From Mycobacterium sp. GA-1841 (lineage in GTDB: Bacteria; Actinomycetota; Actinomycetes; Mycobacteriales; Mycobacteriaceae), in the NCBI RefSeq assembly GCF_001954135.1, contig NZ_MBEQ01000017.1, positions 186,001 through 250,000 of the forward strand: DNA of 64,000 nucleotides. The letters run 5' to 3'. The notes under the pieces were generated by a model that made no database searches, was not told where the DNA came from, and was given only the letters and a program-made list of their open reading frames with translations. The stretch's first letter is position 1. Every line of letters starts with the position of its first letter. Both the position numbers and the translations under genes were made by a program. Shown here piece by piece: positions 52,698-61,800 of the stretch.

Positions 52698-53473
52698 GAT
52701 GGCACGGCGGTGTCGAGCGCGGCCACCGCATCCCGACGCCGTGCGGCGCGCGCGAAGCCGTTGCTCCGCCGCTCGGGATCGCGGCGTGGCGCGTCGTCGG
52801 CGACGACGATGCCCGCGCCTGCGGTCAGCGCTGCCATCACCATCAGGATCGGAGCCGCGGCGCCGGGCGCCGAGAAGGCGCCGATGCGGTCGCCGCTGCG
52901 GACACCGAGCCTGCCGGTGAGTTCCGCCACGGCCTCGCGTGCGGCGGCGTGGGTCACCGCCGTGGCGACCGCCTCGTCGACAGAGGCCAAGAATGCGCCG
53001 TCGCCGGGGGCCGAACACAGCGGGGAGATGTCGTACGTGCGCGCGCCGATTCGCAACGCTTCGGACACGGTGAGCGCGGGCAGCCAGTTCGGCGGTCCGT
53101 CGCCGGTGAACAATGCCATCCGCACACCGGTGCGCTCCAGCACCGACTCGGTCGGCTCGAGGGCGTCGACCGGTACACACACCCCACCGGCCGCCAGGAT
53201 TCCCAGCGTGGCGATCACCGCATCGATGCCGGCGGAGAGGCCGGTGTAACCGATCACGGCCACCCGGTCCCCGGGACGCACCCCGGCCACCGCGAGGGCA
53301 CCGGACACCGCGAGCGCGTGCTCACGCAGCTGCCCGTAGCTCAGGCGCGTCGTCGGCCCGTACACCGCCACGTCGTCGGGAGCGGCCTGCGCGTGGGTGA
53401 AGAACCCCTGGTGCAACGGTTCGACCGGTCCCACGTGCGTGATCTGTGTAGTCGTTCGACTTACTGCGTCCAC
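52694..53473 (-). CDS. Truncated adenylation-domain-like protein in the mbt operon
   Basis: A 259-residue protein resembling only the N-terminal half of an NRPS adenylation domain: RLSYGQLREHALAVSGALAV, VRPGDRVAVIGYTGLSAG and LAAGGVCVPVDALEPTES match the A1-A2 stretch. Further on, VTHAAAREAVAELTGRLG and AALTAGAGIVVADD resemble the A4 stretch. The ATP-binding TSGTTG motif is absent and so is everything after A4 (no YGPTE, no YRTGD, no catalytic Lys). It cannot be a working ligase. Coding is open with strong AGGAGG site before the GTG, so it is expressed as a small protein. Upstream lie two iron-box-like repeats. Possibly a partner or decoy for adenylation enzymes; possibly decay. Confidence 0.8.
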   Translation of the reverse strand: MDAVSRTTTQITHVGPVEPLHQGFFTHAQAAPDDVAVYGPTTRLSYGQLREHALAVSGALAVAGVRPGDRVAVIGYTGLSAGIDAVIATLGILAAGGVCVPVDALEPTESVLERTGVRMALFTGDGPPNWLPALTVSEALRIGARTYDISPLCSAPGDGAFLASVDEAVATAVTHAAAREAVAELTGRLGVRSGDRIGAFSAPGAAAPILMVMAALTAGAGIVVADDAPRRDPERRSNGFARAARRRDAVAALDTAVPS

Positions 53474-53488
53474 AACGACCTCCTGACG

Positions 53489-53527
53489 ATAAGCAAGCCT
53501 GCCCTAACTGAAGTAACTCTAACCTTA
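53489..53527. promoter_or_regulatory. Tandem IdeR-like iron boxes before the mbtT-mbtC-H chain
   Basis: Read on the minus strand, TTAGGGCAGGCTTGCTTAT (53489-53507) agrees with the consensus TTAGGTTAGGCTAACCTAA at 13 of 19 positions and TAAGGTTAGAGTTACTTCA (53509-53527) also at 13. They are one base apart and end 16 bases before a GTG start. The second overlaps the mbtB stop. Suggests a separate iron-repressed promoter for the downstream chain. Confidence 0.6.
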
Positions 53528-56500
53528 GTTGCCGAACGCCGGTTCTGGGGATGTGCGTCCCAACTCGGAAGCGACTTCGGCGCTGTCCATGCCGGTGACC
53601 TCCAGATACAGCTGGGAAACCAGCTGAAGACGATCCGACCCGGCTTCCCGCCCGGTCAACAGCGCGGCCATGGCCGCGACGGTGCGCGCCGCGAAAATGT
53701 CGGCCACCATCACCGTCGAGGTGTCCAACCAGTCGCGGATCCTGGCTACGAGCTGGGTGCCCAGCACCGAGTCCCCGCCCAGCGCGAAGAAATCGTCGTC
53801 GACTCCGACGCCGGACTGACCGAGAACGTCGCCGACGATCGCGCACAGGGCGGTTTCCAACGGTCCCGACGGGGCGCGGTAGCCCCTGGCCGCGGGCGCG
53901 CCGACAGCCGACAGCATGCGGACCACCGTGGTGCGGTCGGTCTTGCCCCGGGCGTACGGAATCTCGTCGACGACCAGAAGTATCTGCGGGATCATGTGGG
54001 CGGGCACCAGCTCGGCCATCGCCTTGAGGATCGCCGCAGCAGCCGCTTCCGCATCGCCGCCGGCCCGATCCGCCCGGACCACCGCGCCGAGCACATCGTG
54101 GCCACCGTCGACCGGTACCAGCACCGCCACCGCCGCGTCCACACCCGGGACCCGGCACAACGCGCCCTCGATCTCGCCCAGCTCGATACGGAAGCCGCTG
54201 ACCTTGATCCGGTGATCAGCTCGGCCGACGAATTCCAGCGTCCCGTCCGGCCAGGACCGCACCAGGTCCCCGGTGCGGTACCAGCGCCGCCCGTCGTGTT
54301 CGACGAAGCGTTCGGCGGTCAGGTCAGGCCGTCCGCGATAGCCGCGGGCGATGCCGCGTCCGCCGACCCACAGCTCGCCCGGGACCCAGTCGGGGCAGTC
54401 CCCGCCCCGCGCGTCGACCACCCGGCAGCAGTTGTTGGGCAGCGGGACGCCGAACGGCACCGCGGTCCAGTGCGCGGGCAGGGCGTCGTCGTCGAACCCG
54501 ACTTCGAAGATGGTGTTGTGCGTCGCGGTCTCGGTGGCCCCGCCGAGCCCGGCGAACCGCACCCGCGGCGACGCGGCGCGCAACGCGCGCACCAGGTCGG
54601 GACGCACCCAGTCGCCTCCGGTGGGCACCACCCGCAGTGACGACAGGGATGTGCCCGCTCCGCCGGCGGTGCCAGATGTGCCGGCTCCGCCGGCGGTGCC
54701 AGATGTGCCGGCTCCGCCGGCAGACACCAGCATCTCCAGCCAACCGGTCAGAAAGTGCAGCACCGTCACCTGGTGCTGGTCGATCAGCTTCACCCAGACG
54801 TCCGGATCACGGCGGTGCTCCTCGTCGACGACGACCATCGAACCACCTGAGCGCAGGGTTCCGTAGACGTCGATCACCGACAGGTCGCATTCCAGGTGCG
54901 ACAATGCCAGGCAACGATCGGCCGGGCCGATGTCGAAATGATCGTTGATGAACTCGATGGTGTTCATCGCCGCATCGTGGGTGATCTCGACGCCCTTGGG
55001 CTCGCCGGTGGAACCCGAGGTGAACAACACGTAGGCCAGGTCCGAAGGTGCGACCTCAACTGGAATGAAATGCGTAGGGTCACCGATGATCTCGGCATCG
55101 GTCACAGTCAAGTGTGGCAGGTTGGGATGGTCGTCCCCCGTCCCGCAGATCAACGCGAAGTCCACCCCGCCGGTGTGCAGGATGCGTGCAGCGCGATCCG
55201 CGGGTTGATCCACCCCGACCGGCAGATACGCCGCACCGACCATCGAGATGGCCAGCAGCGCAACGACCTGTTCGACACTCTTGGGACCCAGCACCGCGAC
55301 CACCTCGCCGCGGCACACGCCGCGGGACTGCAGCGCGGCCGCGACAGCCAGCACCTTGTCCTGCAGCTCGCCGTAGCTGAGGTTGCCGGCATTGCAGAAC
55401 ACCGCGGGCGCGTCGGGCGCGGCTGCCGCGTTGGCACGGAAACCGGTGTGCAGCACATCGCCGCTGGGAGTCGAGACCGACGCGTTGAGCTCGGCCCGCA
55501 CTCGGCGTTGCTGCGCGGAGATCGCCGGCGGGTCCGCTGCATCCCAGGCCGCGTCATCAGCTGCCAGGCGACGCACTTCGGCGAGGTGATAGGCGAACAT
55601 GGCCTCGGCGACACCGGGCCGGAAGGCCTCGGTCCGCACATCCCAGTTGATCATCAGACCCTCGGCCAGCGGTGTCGCCTGGGCGTCGATGAGCACCTGG
55701 GGGCCCTGCGAGATGGTCCACACCGGGGCGCCGAACTGATCGGTGACATCACCGGCGAACAGGTCACCCAGGCCGAGGGCACTGGTGTAGACGATGGTGG
55801 CCAGGGTCTGGCTGCCGCGGTGGCGGCTCATGTCACGCAGCACGTCGAGCCCGGATACCGAGGAATGCGCGGCCGTGGCGTGCAGCGTCTCCTGCACCAC
55901 CCGGGCCCGTTCGGTGGCCGTTTCGGCGCCGGTCAAGTCGATGTCGAGCAACAGTGACGAGGTGAAGTCACCGACCAGCTTGTCCACGTCGGGGTGATAG
56001 GGCTCGCGGCCGAACATCGGCAGATTGAGCAAAAACCGCGACTGCGTCGACCAGTGCGCCAGTGCATTCGCATACGACGCACCGACCGCCATGGCCGGGG
56101 TGATGCCGCGCCGATGGGCCGCGGCGAACAGTGCGTCGCGCGTCGGCACGTCGAGGATCTCCCACAGCCGGATACTGCGGTGCGGATTGCGCTGATCGGA
56201 CAACGGAACCAGCGGCAGCGCAGGCGGATCCGGCAGATCCGGCACCCGCTCGGTCCACCACTGCACGTCCTGTTGCGACGGCGGCGGCGCCGTAGCGGTC
56301 AGCCGGGCCCGGTACTCGCGGTAGGTGTAGCCCAACTCGGGCAGGTCAGCACCGCGGTAGAGCGCGGCCAGGTCGGCCATGAAATTGCGGTAACTCACTG
56401 CATCCGCGCACTGCATGTCCATATCGACATGGAGGCGCGTGCGTCCGCCGGGCAGCAGCGACAGGCTCAGCTGTAGCACCTCGTCGTGCAGCATCTGGTG

Positions 56501-57097
56501 GGATTTGGACTCCCTGGTGAGTTCCAACTGTTCTTCTGCGACTGCCGGTTCCAGGTCGCGCAGGTCATAGACGGTGACCGGCAGCGGGCGGTCACCGATC
56601 CGCTGCGTGCCGTCGGGCAGGATCTCGACCCGCAGCATCGGATGACGCGCGGCCAACTTCTCCGCCGCGGCGCTGAGCCGCTGTGGATCGACTCCGGCGC
56701 CGTCGAATTCGACGTAGAGATGGGCGCCGACGCCGCCGAGTTGCTGGTCGTTGTTGCGCCCCACCCAGAACGCATGCTGGATGGGTGCCAGCGGGAACGG
56801 CTCATTGCCCTCGCCGCCACCGGCGGTGTCGGGGACCGGGTCTTCCACATCCGCGTTCGGGACGTGCTCGGCGACCAGGTCGATCCACGCGGAGACGGTG
56901 GGATTTGCTGCCAGAGCGGCGAATCCGACATTGATGCCCTGCTTGCGCCACCGGCCCGACAGCGACATCATGCGGATCGAGTCGAGCCCGGAGGCGATCA
57001 GGTCGGCGTCAGGGTCGACCTCGTCGGGGCTTACACCCAGGAGCGCGGCGACCTCGTCACGAACCGTTTGGGAACTTGTCGCAACCACACTCACCAC
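53525..57097 (-). CDS. mbtB: Mycobactin NRPS MbtB (ArCP-Cy-A-PCP)
   Basis: A 1190-residue phenyloxazoline synthase. Domains: aryl carrier (Ser40 in ASGLDSIRMM), heterocyclisation domain (100-520, with Asp-rich VDMDMQCADAVS, the DxxxxDxxS motif, near 226), A domain (560-1030; LFTSGSTGEPKG near 692) for Ser or Thr, and PCP (Ser near 1107, LGGDSVLGTQL). It receives the aryl acid from MbtA and cyclises the hydroxy amino acid to an oxazoline. No thioesterase at the C-terminus, which M. tuberculosis MbtB has as I recall. A 27-base repeat lies in the A domain (54648-54721). Start choice: GTG 57097, GTG 57094 or GTG 57088; a GGAGG lies just before. Confidence 0.94.
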   Translation of the reverse strand: MVSVVATSSQTVRDEVAALLGVSPDEVDPDADLIASGLDSIRMMSLSGRWRKQGINVGFAALAANPTVSAWIDLVAEHVPNADVEDPVPDTAGGGEGNEPFPLAPIQHAFWVGRNNDQQLGGVGAHLYVEFDGAGVDPQRLSAAAEKLAARHPMLRVEILPDGTQRIGDRPLPVTVYDLRDLEPAVAEEQLELTRESKSHQMLHDEVLQLSLSLLPGGRTRLHVDMDMQCADAVSYRNFMADLAALYRGADLPELGYTYREYRARLTATAPPPSQQDVQWWTERVPDLPDPPALPLVPLSDQRNPHRSIRLWEILDVPTRDALFAAAHRRGITPAMAVGASYANALAHWSTQSRFLLNLPMFGREPYHPDVDKLVGDFTSSLLLDIDLTGAETATERARVVQETLHATAAHSSVSGLDVLRDMSRHRGSQTLATIVYTSALGLGDLFAGDVTDQFGAPVWTISQGPQVLIDAQATPLAEGLMINWDVRTEAFRPGVAEAMFAYHLAEVRRLAADDAAWDAADPPAISAQQRRVRAELNASVSTPSGDVLHTGFRANAAAAPDAPAVFCNAGNLSYGELQDKVLAVAAALQSRGVCRGEVVAVLGPKSVEQVVALLAISMVGAAYLPVGVDQPADRAARILHTGGVDFALICGTGDDHPNLPHLTVTDAEIIGDPTHFIPVEVAPSDLAYVLFTSGSTGEPKGVEITHDAAMNTIEFINDHFDIGPADRCLALSHLECDLSVIDVYGTLRSGGSMVVVDEEHRRDPDVWVKLIDQHQVTVLHFLTGWLEMLVSAGGAGTSGTAGGAGTSGTAGGAGTSLSSLRVVPTGGDWVRPDLVRALRAASPRVRFAGLGGATETATHNTIFEVGFDDDALPAHWTAVPFGVPLPNNCCRVVDARGGDCPDWVPGELWVGGRGIARGYRGRPDLTAERFVEHDGRRWYRTGDLVRSWPDGTLEFVGRADHRIKVSGFRIELGEIEGALCRVPGVDAAVAVLVPVDGGHDVLGAVVRADRAGGDAEAAAAAILKAMAELVPAHMIPQILLVVDEIPYARGKTDRTTVVRMLSAVGAPAARGYRAPSGPLETALCAIVGDVLGQSGVGVDDDFFALGGDSVLGTQLVARIRDWLDTSTVMVADIFAARTVAAMAALLTGREAGSDRLQLVSQLYLEVTGMDSAEVASELGRTSPEPAFGN
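54648..54721. repeat. 27-base tandem repeat inside mbtB
   Basis: Three copies of a 27-base unit (54648-54674, 54675-54701, partial 20 bases 54702-54721), differing by one base in the first copy. On the coding strand each unit encodes nine residues of Gly, Ala, Thr and Ser. It is in frame and lies in a linker between two adenylation-domain strands, so copy number changes would lengthen a loop without breaking the gene. Confidence 0.92.
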
Positions 57098-57132
57098 GCC
57101 TCCGAATCATTGAAATCATTCGCACCGAACTC

Positions 57133-57171
57133 TTAGTGCAGGCTGTCCTAACTTTGTGGAGGTTACCCTAT
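57133..57171. promoter_or_regulatory. Tandem IdeR-like iron boxes between mbtB and mbtA
   Basis: TTAGTGCAGGCTGTCCTAA (57133-57151) matches the IdeR consensus TTAGGTTAGGCTAACCTAA at 14 of 19 positions; TTTGTGGAGGTTACCCTAT (57153-57171), one base further, at 12. The divergent mbtB and mbtA start codons lie 36 and 45 bases away. A TATATT element (57170-57175) may be the mbtA -10. Iron-bound IdeR would repress both genes. Confidence 0.8.
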
Positions 57172-57215
57172 ATTCGATCTGTCAACAGACCCACCCGACG
57201 GGAGTCACAACACCG

Positions 57216-58865
57216 ATGACCACCGGTTTTGACCGTGAACAGGATGAACTGGCAAACGGATTCACGCCGTTCCCCGAGGACCGCGCCGAGGTGTACCGCC
57301 AGGCCGGGTACTGGCAGGGCAAAACCCTGGACAGCATCCTGCGCGATGCCGCCGCACGCTGGCCGGACAAGCCGGCCGTGGCGGATGTCACCGGGAGCCA
57401 TACCTTCGGCGAACTCGACGCCCTCGCCGACCGCATCGGTGCTGCGCTCGGCGCCCGTGGCATCGCGCCGGGCGACCGCATCCTGGTGCAATTGCCCAAC
57501 ACCCGTGAATTCGCTGTCGCCGCTTTCAGCTTGCTGCGCGCCGGGGCGGTTCCGGTGTTCTGCCTACCCGGTCACCGCTCGGCCGAGCTCGGGCATTTCG
57601 CCGAGGTGAGCGGGGCCGTCGGGCTGGTGATCCCCGACGTCGCCGCCGGTTTCGACTACCGCGACCTGGCCGCACAACTGGTGGCCGCACATCCGCGGCT
57701 GCACCATGTGCTGGTGGACGGCGAGCCCGGCGCCTTCGAATCCTGGTCTGCTCTCAAGGATTTCGCCGAGCCAGGCCCGCCGAACGTCACCGTCGACACC
57801 ACGTCACCCGCAGTGCTGCTGGTGTCCGGTGGCACCACCGGACTGCCCAAGCTCATCCCCCGCACCCATGAGGACTACCTCTACAACGCCACGGCCTGCG
57901 CCCAGGCCTGCGAGATGGTGCACGACGACGTCTACCTCGCGGCACTGCCGGCCGGCCACAACTTCCCGTTGGCCTGCCCAGGGCTGCTCGGCTCGATGAC
58001 GGTCGGGGCGACCACCGTCTACACCGACGACCCGAGCCCCGAATCGGCCTTCGCCCTGATCAACACCCACGGTGTCACGGTGACCGGCCTGGTCAACGCC
58101 CTGGCCAAGCTGTGGGCCCAGGCCTGCGACTGGGAACCGGTACTGCCGACCTCACTGCGCGTGGTCCAGGTCGGCGGATCACGAATGTCCCCGGAGGAGG
58201 CCCGGTTCGTCCGCGAGGGCCTGAGCCCTGGTCTGCAGCAGATCTTCGGAATGGCCGAAGGGATGCTGAATTTCACCCGGCCCGGCGATCCGGTGGACGT
58301 GGTGGAGAACACCCAGGGCCGGGCGATGTCTCCGCACGACGAAATGCGGGTGGTCGACGAGGACGGCCACGAGGTCACGTCCGGCCGGGAGGGTGAGCTG
58401 CTGGTGCGTGGACCTTACACGTTCAACGGCTACTACCGCGCCGAGGAGGCCAACGCACGCTCGTTCAGTCCCGATGGGTTCTTCCGCACCGGGGATCGGG
58501 TCCGGATCTTCACCGACGGCCCGCGGGCCGGCTATGTCGAGGTGACCGGGCGCATCAAGGACGTCATCCACCGTGGCGGTGAGACGGTGTCGGCCACCGA
58601 CCTCGAAGACCACCTGCTGGCCCACCCCGCGGTGTACGCGGCCGCTGCGGTGGCACTGCCAGACGAGTATCTCGGTGAGAAGATCTGCGCTGCGGTGGTT
58701 TTCAAGTCCGAGCCGGTCAGCCTGACCCAGCTCAACGAATTCCTGGACCACCGTGGCGCATCCGCCCACGCCCGGCCCGACGTTCTGGTCCCGATGCCGA
58801 CCTTGCCCACCACGGCAGTGGGCAAGGTCGACAAGAAGAAGCTCGTCGCCACGATCACCGGGTGA
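57216..58865 (+). CDS. mbtA: Aryl-acid adenylating enzyme MbtA
   Basis: A 549-residue stand-alone ligase (salicyl-AMP ligase class) that activates the aryl acid and transfers it to the MbtB aryl carrier. Motifs: LLVSGGTTGLPKLIPRTH near 200, HNFPLACPGLLGS, FGMAEGMLNF, YYRAEEANARSF, and GRIKDVIHRGGE with VGKVDKKKL (catalytic Lys) near the end. Cys254 in PLACPG is the residue family studies associate with salicylate rather than 2,3-dihydroxybenzoate (DhbE has Ser there). The ATG is chosen over a frame opening 60 bases earlier because that would overlap the iron boxes. Divergent from mbtB; tail to tail with a 6-MSAS-like PKS, seven bases apart. Confidence 0.95.
   Translation: MTTGFDREQDELANGFTPFPEDRAEVYRQAGYWQGKTLDSILRDAAARWPDKPAVADVTGSHTFGELDALADRIGAALGARGIAPGDRILVQLPNTREFAVAAFSLLRAGAVPVFCLPGHRSAELGHFAEVSGAVGLVIPDVAAGFDYRDLAAQLVAAHPRLHHVLVDGEPGAFESWSALKDFAEPGPPNVTVDTTSPAVLLVSGGTTGLPKLIPRTHEDYLYNATACAQACEMVHDDVYLAALPAGHNFPLACPGLLGSMTVGATTVYTDDPSPESAFALINTHGVTVTGLVNALAKLWAQACDWEPVLPTSLRVVQVGGSRMSPEEARFVREGLSPGLQQIFGMAEGMLNFTRPGDPVDVVENTQGRAMSPHDEMRVVDEDGHEVTSGREGELLVRGPYTFNGYYRAEEANARSFSPDGFFRTGDRVRIFTDGPRAGYVEVTGRIKDVIHRGGETVSATDLEDHLLAHPAVYAAAAVALPDEYLGEKICAAVVFKSEPVSLTQLNEFLDHRGASAHARPDVLVPMPTLPTTAVGKVDKKKLVATITG
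58798..58830. terminator. Perfect 13-bp hairpin at the mbtA 3' end
   Basis: CGACCTTGCCCAC (58798-58810) and its exact complement (58818-58830) flank a 7-base loop. It lies in the mbtA coding end, 43 bases beyond the stop of the convergent PKS gene, so it could stop PKS transcripts that run into mbtA. No T-run. Confidence 0.45.
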
Positions 58866-58872
58866 CCCCCGA

Positions 58873-61800
58873 CTAACCGCCCGCCCGAACCTCGCACTCC
58901 ACGTCGGGGGACAGCAGCTCGATGATCCGGGCCGTCACGGCCGCCGCGGTGGGGTGCTCCCACAACAGTGTCGGCGGCAGCGACAGCCCGGTCTGCTTCT
59001 CCAGCTGACGGCGCAGGCGCACGGTCATGATCGAGTCGACACCGAGCTCGACCAGCGGCAGGTCGACGTTGACGTCGGCCTCCGGCAGACCCAATTGGCT
59101 TGCCACCGCCGTCAAAACGTGTGCAGCGAGCTGTTCGGTGTCGAGCTCCCCCGCCGTCGGCGCCGGCTCGGTGCCACGGTCAGGTTCCTCTTGAGGCGCC
59201 ACATCGGCCAGGATCGGAACGGCGGCCGCGGCCGGAAGGACCGGCAGCACCACGACATTGGCGGTGTCTTCACGCATCGCGAGATCCAGCGCGAGCATCG
59301 CGTCGTCGGCGCCCACCGTCCCCATGCCGAGCGCATCAAGTTGGGCGGCAACGAATTCCGATGTCGATCCCATCCCCAGCCCGCGCCATGCGGTCCAGGC
59401 CACGGCCGTGGTGCGGTCACCCAGGCTACGCCGGTGACGCGCCATCACGTCGAGGAACGAGTTGGCGCAGCCGTAGGCACCCTGGCCCGGGAAGCCGGCC
59501 AGATAGCCACACGAGGAGAACAGCACCATCCAGTCGAGCTGCTCGGGCGGGAACACCTCGTGCAGGACCAACGTGCCGCGCACCTTCGGATGCATCGCCA
59601 CGGTGAACTCGTCGGACGTGGTATTCATCAGTAGCGCACCGGCTTCCACGCCGGCGGCGTGGATCGCCCCGCGCACCGGTGGCAGCGGGCGCAGCACCGC
59701 GCGCAGGGCCTCGGCCGATCCGGGCGCTCCGAGGTCGACCGAGGCCACGGTGACCGATACGCCACGCTCTTCCAATGCGGTGACCGCGCGGACCGCCGCC
59801 GACGGGTTGCCGTGCGCCCAGGCCGACCGATCCTCCAGGCCAGAGCGCGACAGCAGCACCAGACGCCGCGCCCCGAGATCAGCCAGACGCTGGGCCATGC
59901 GCAGGCCCAGGACCCCGGTCCCCCCGGTGATCAGGTAGGTGCCCCCGGGTACACAATGCATCTGAGCGTCCTGCGCGACGGCGGCACTCGATTCCGAGGC
60001 GCCGAGGCGGGCTGCGAGATTCACGCCGTCGCGAACCACCACTACGCCGTGGCCGGGCAGTGAGCCCAGCGCACCCAGCGGCAAACATCCGTCGGCCACG
60101 TCCACGACACCGCCCCACAGCTGTGGATGCTCGGCGGCGGCCACGCGGCCCAGTCCCCACAGCGGTGCGTGGACGAGATTGTCGCCCTCGTGGACGCCGA
60201 TGGTCAGCGCCCACAATCGCGCGGACACGCCCAGCCGCTGCTGCAGCGCCAGTGTCCTGGTCACGAGTTCCACCGCCGCTTCGGGCGAGTCGTCGTCCCG
60301 CGGCAGCACCAGGACCACCGGGGATTCTCCGAGTGTGGCCGGAAGGGAACCGAACTCGGTGAGCGATTCCAGCTCCTCGGGCTCTTCCACCGCCCGATAA
60401 GGCACCGCCGCCGCAGTGAGATCGTCGACCGCGGATTCCAGCCGGTCGACGTCTCCACCAACGAGGACGACGCCGGTCGGTGGCTGCTCGCCGCGAGCCG
60501 ACACCGGGTGCCACGCCACCCGATGCACGATCCGGCGGGTGTCGACGGCCGACCATTCACGTCCGGGGTTTTCCAGTTCCTCGAAGGTCATCCCGCCGAT
60601 CGCCAGCAGCACTGCCCCGGTTTCGTCGGCGATCACCACATCGGTTGTGGTGGTGCCCGGCCGCCGCCGCACCGACAGTATTGCGGTGGCCTGCGGGGCC
60701 CCGTTGACCTGCACCCGCTCGATACGGGCGGGCATTCGCAGCCGCGGCGGCCCGTCGAAGATCGTCGAGGCGGCCGAGGTCGCCGCGTCCACCAACGGCG
60801 CCCAGGTGCTGGGCTGTGAGCCATCGGCTGCCGAGCTCACCGACACCAGCAGTTCATCATCGCCGCGGTGCAAAACTTTGATGTCCCAATCGAATCCCAT
60901 GGCTGCCACGCCGAGCTCGGCAAGGGTGTCGATCACGTGCCGGGGCGGCAATTGCTCGGCGCAGCGCGTCCGTGCGGCCGCCAGATCGATTGCACCAGGA
61001 GCACTCTCGACCGGTATGTCGCCGGCTGCCACCACTGCGCTGCTGTGCGTCAGCCACCCGCCGTCCTGACCTTCGGCGAGGCGGGAGGCCAGGGTCAGCT
61101 CACGGTCCTGCAAAACCACCTGCAGATCGCGGGCGCGCCCCGGCGCTACGGGGGTACGCAACCGCACGTCCGTTATTGCAGTGCCGGCTGCTAATGCGGC
61201 GCCCGCGCCGGCGGCGGTCAGGAACGTGTTCAACAGCACTGCGGCAGGTACGATTTCGGTGCCCTGCACCGGATGGTCGCCGGGGTAGGGCCGGGTGTCT
61301 AAGTCGAGCCGGGTCTGCCACATCCGGGTGGCGACGGTTCCGGCCACCTCGGTGCATCCGCCCAGCAACGTGTGGCTGGTGGTGTCGTGTACGGCGCGCC
61401 CGCCCGGCGGCGGGCTGGGCGTCCGCCAGAACCGTCGGTGCTGCCACTGGGTGACCGGCAGCTCGGCGTCCCATGAATCGGTTGCTGCCACACCATGCTC
61501 GAGGTCGGCACCATGGCAGTACAGCGACGCGACCGCCGTCGTGACCGCAGACGACTCAGGTGAGTTGCGTCGCAGCAACGGGATGACGGCGTGATCGTCC
61601 ATGCCCAGGTGCAGCAAGGTTTCCACGATCGAATGCGATACCACCGGATGCGCAGACACCTCCAGGAACAGCCGGTGCCCGTCCGTGGCGGCTGCCGTGA
61701 CGGCCTCGGCAAACCGCACCTGCCCACGCAGGTTCTGCACCCAGTAGTCGGCGTTGCGCGGTGCGGCGGAACGCGGATCGGCCAAAGCCGTGGTGTAGAG

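Noticed and set aside
52949..54640. A 563-codon plus-strand open frame across mbtB and the A-domain remnant
   Set aside because: Antisense to recognised NRPS sequence and without any motif.
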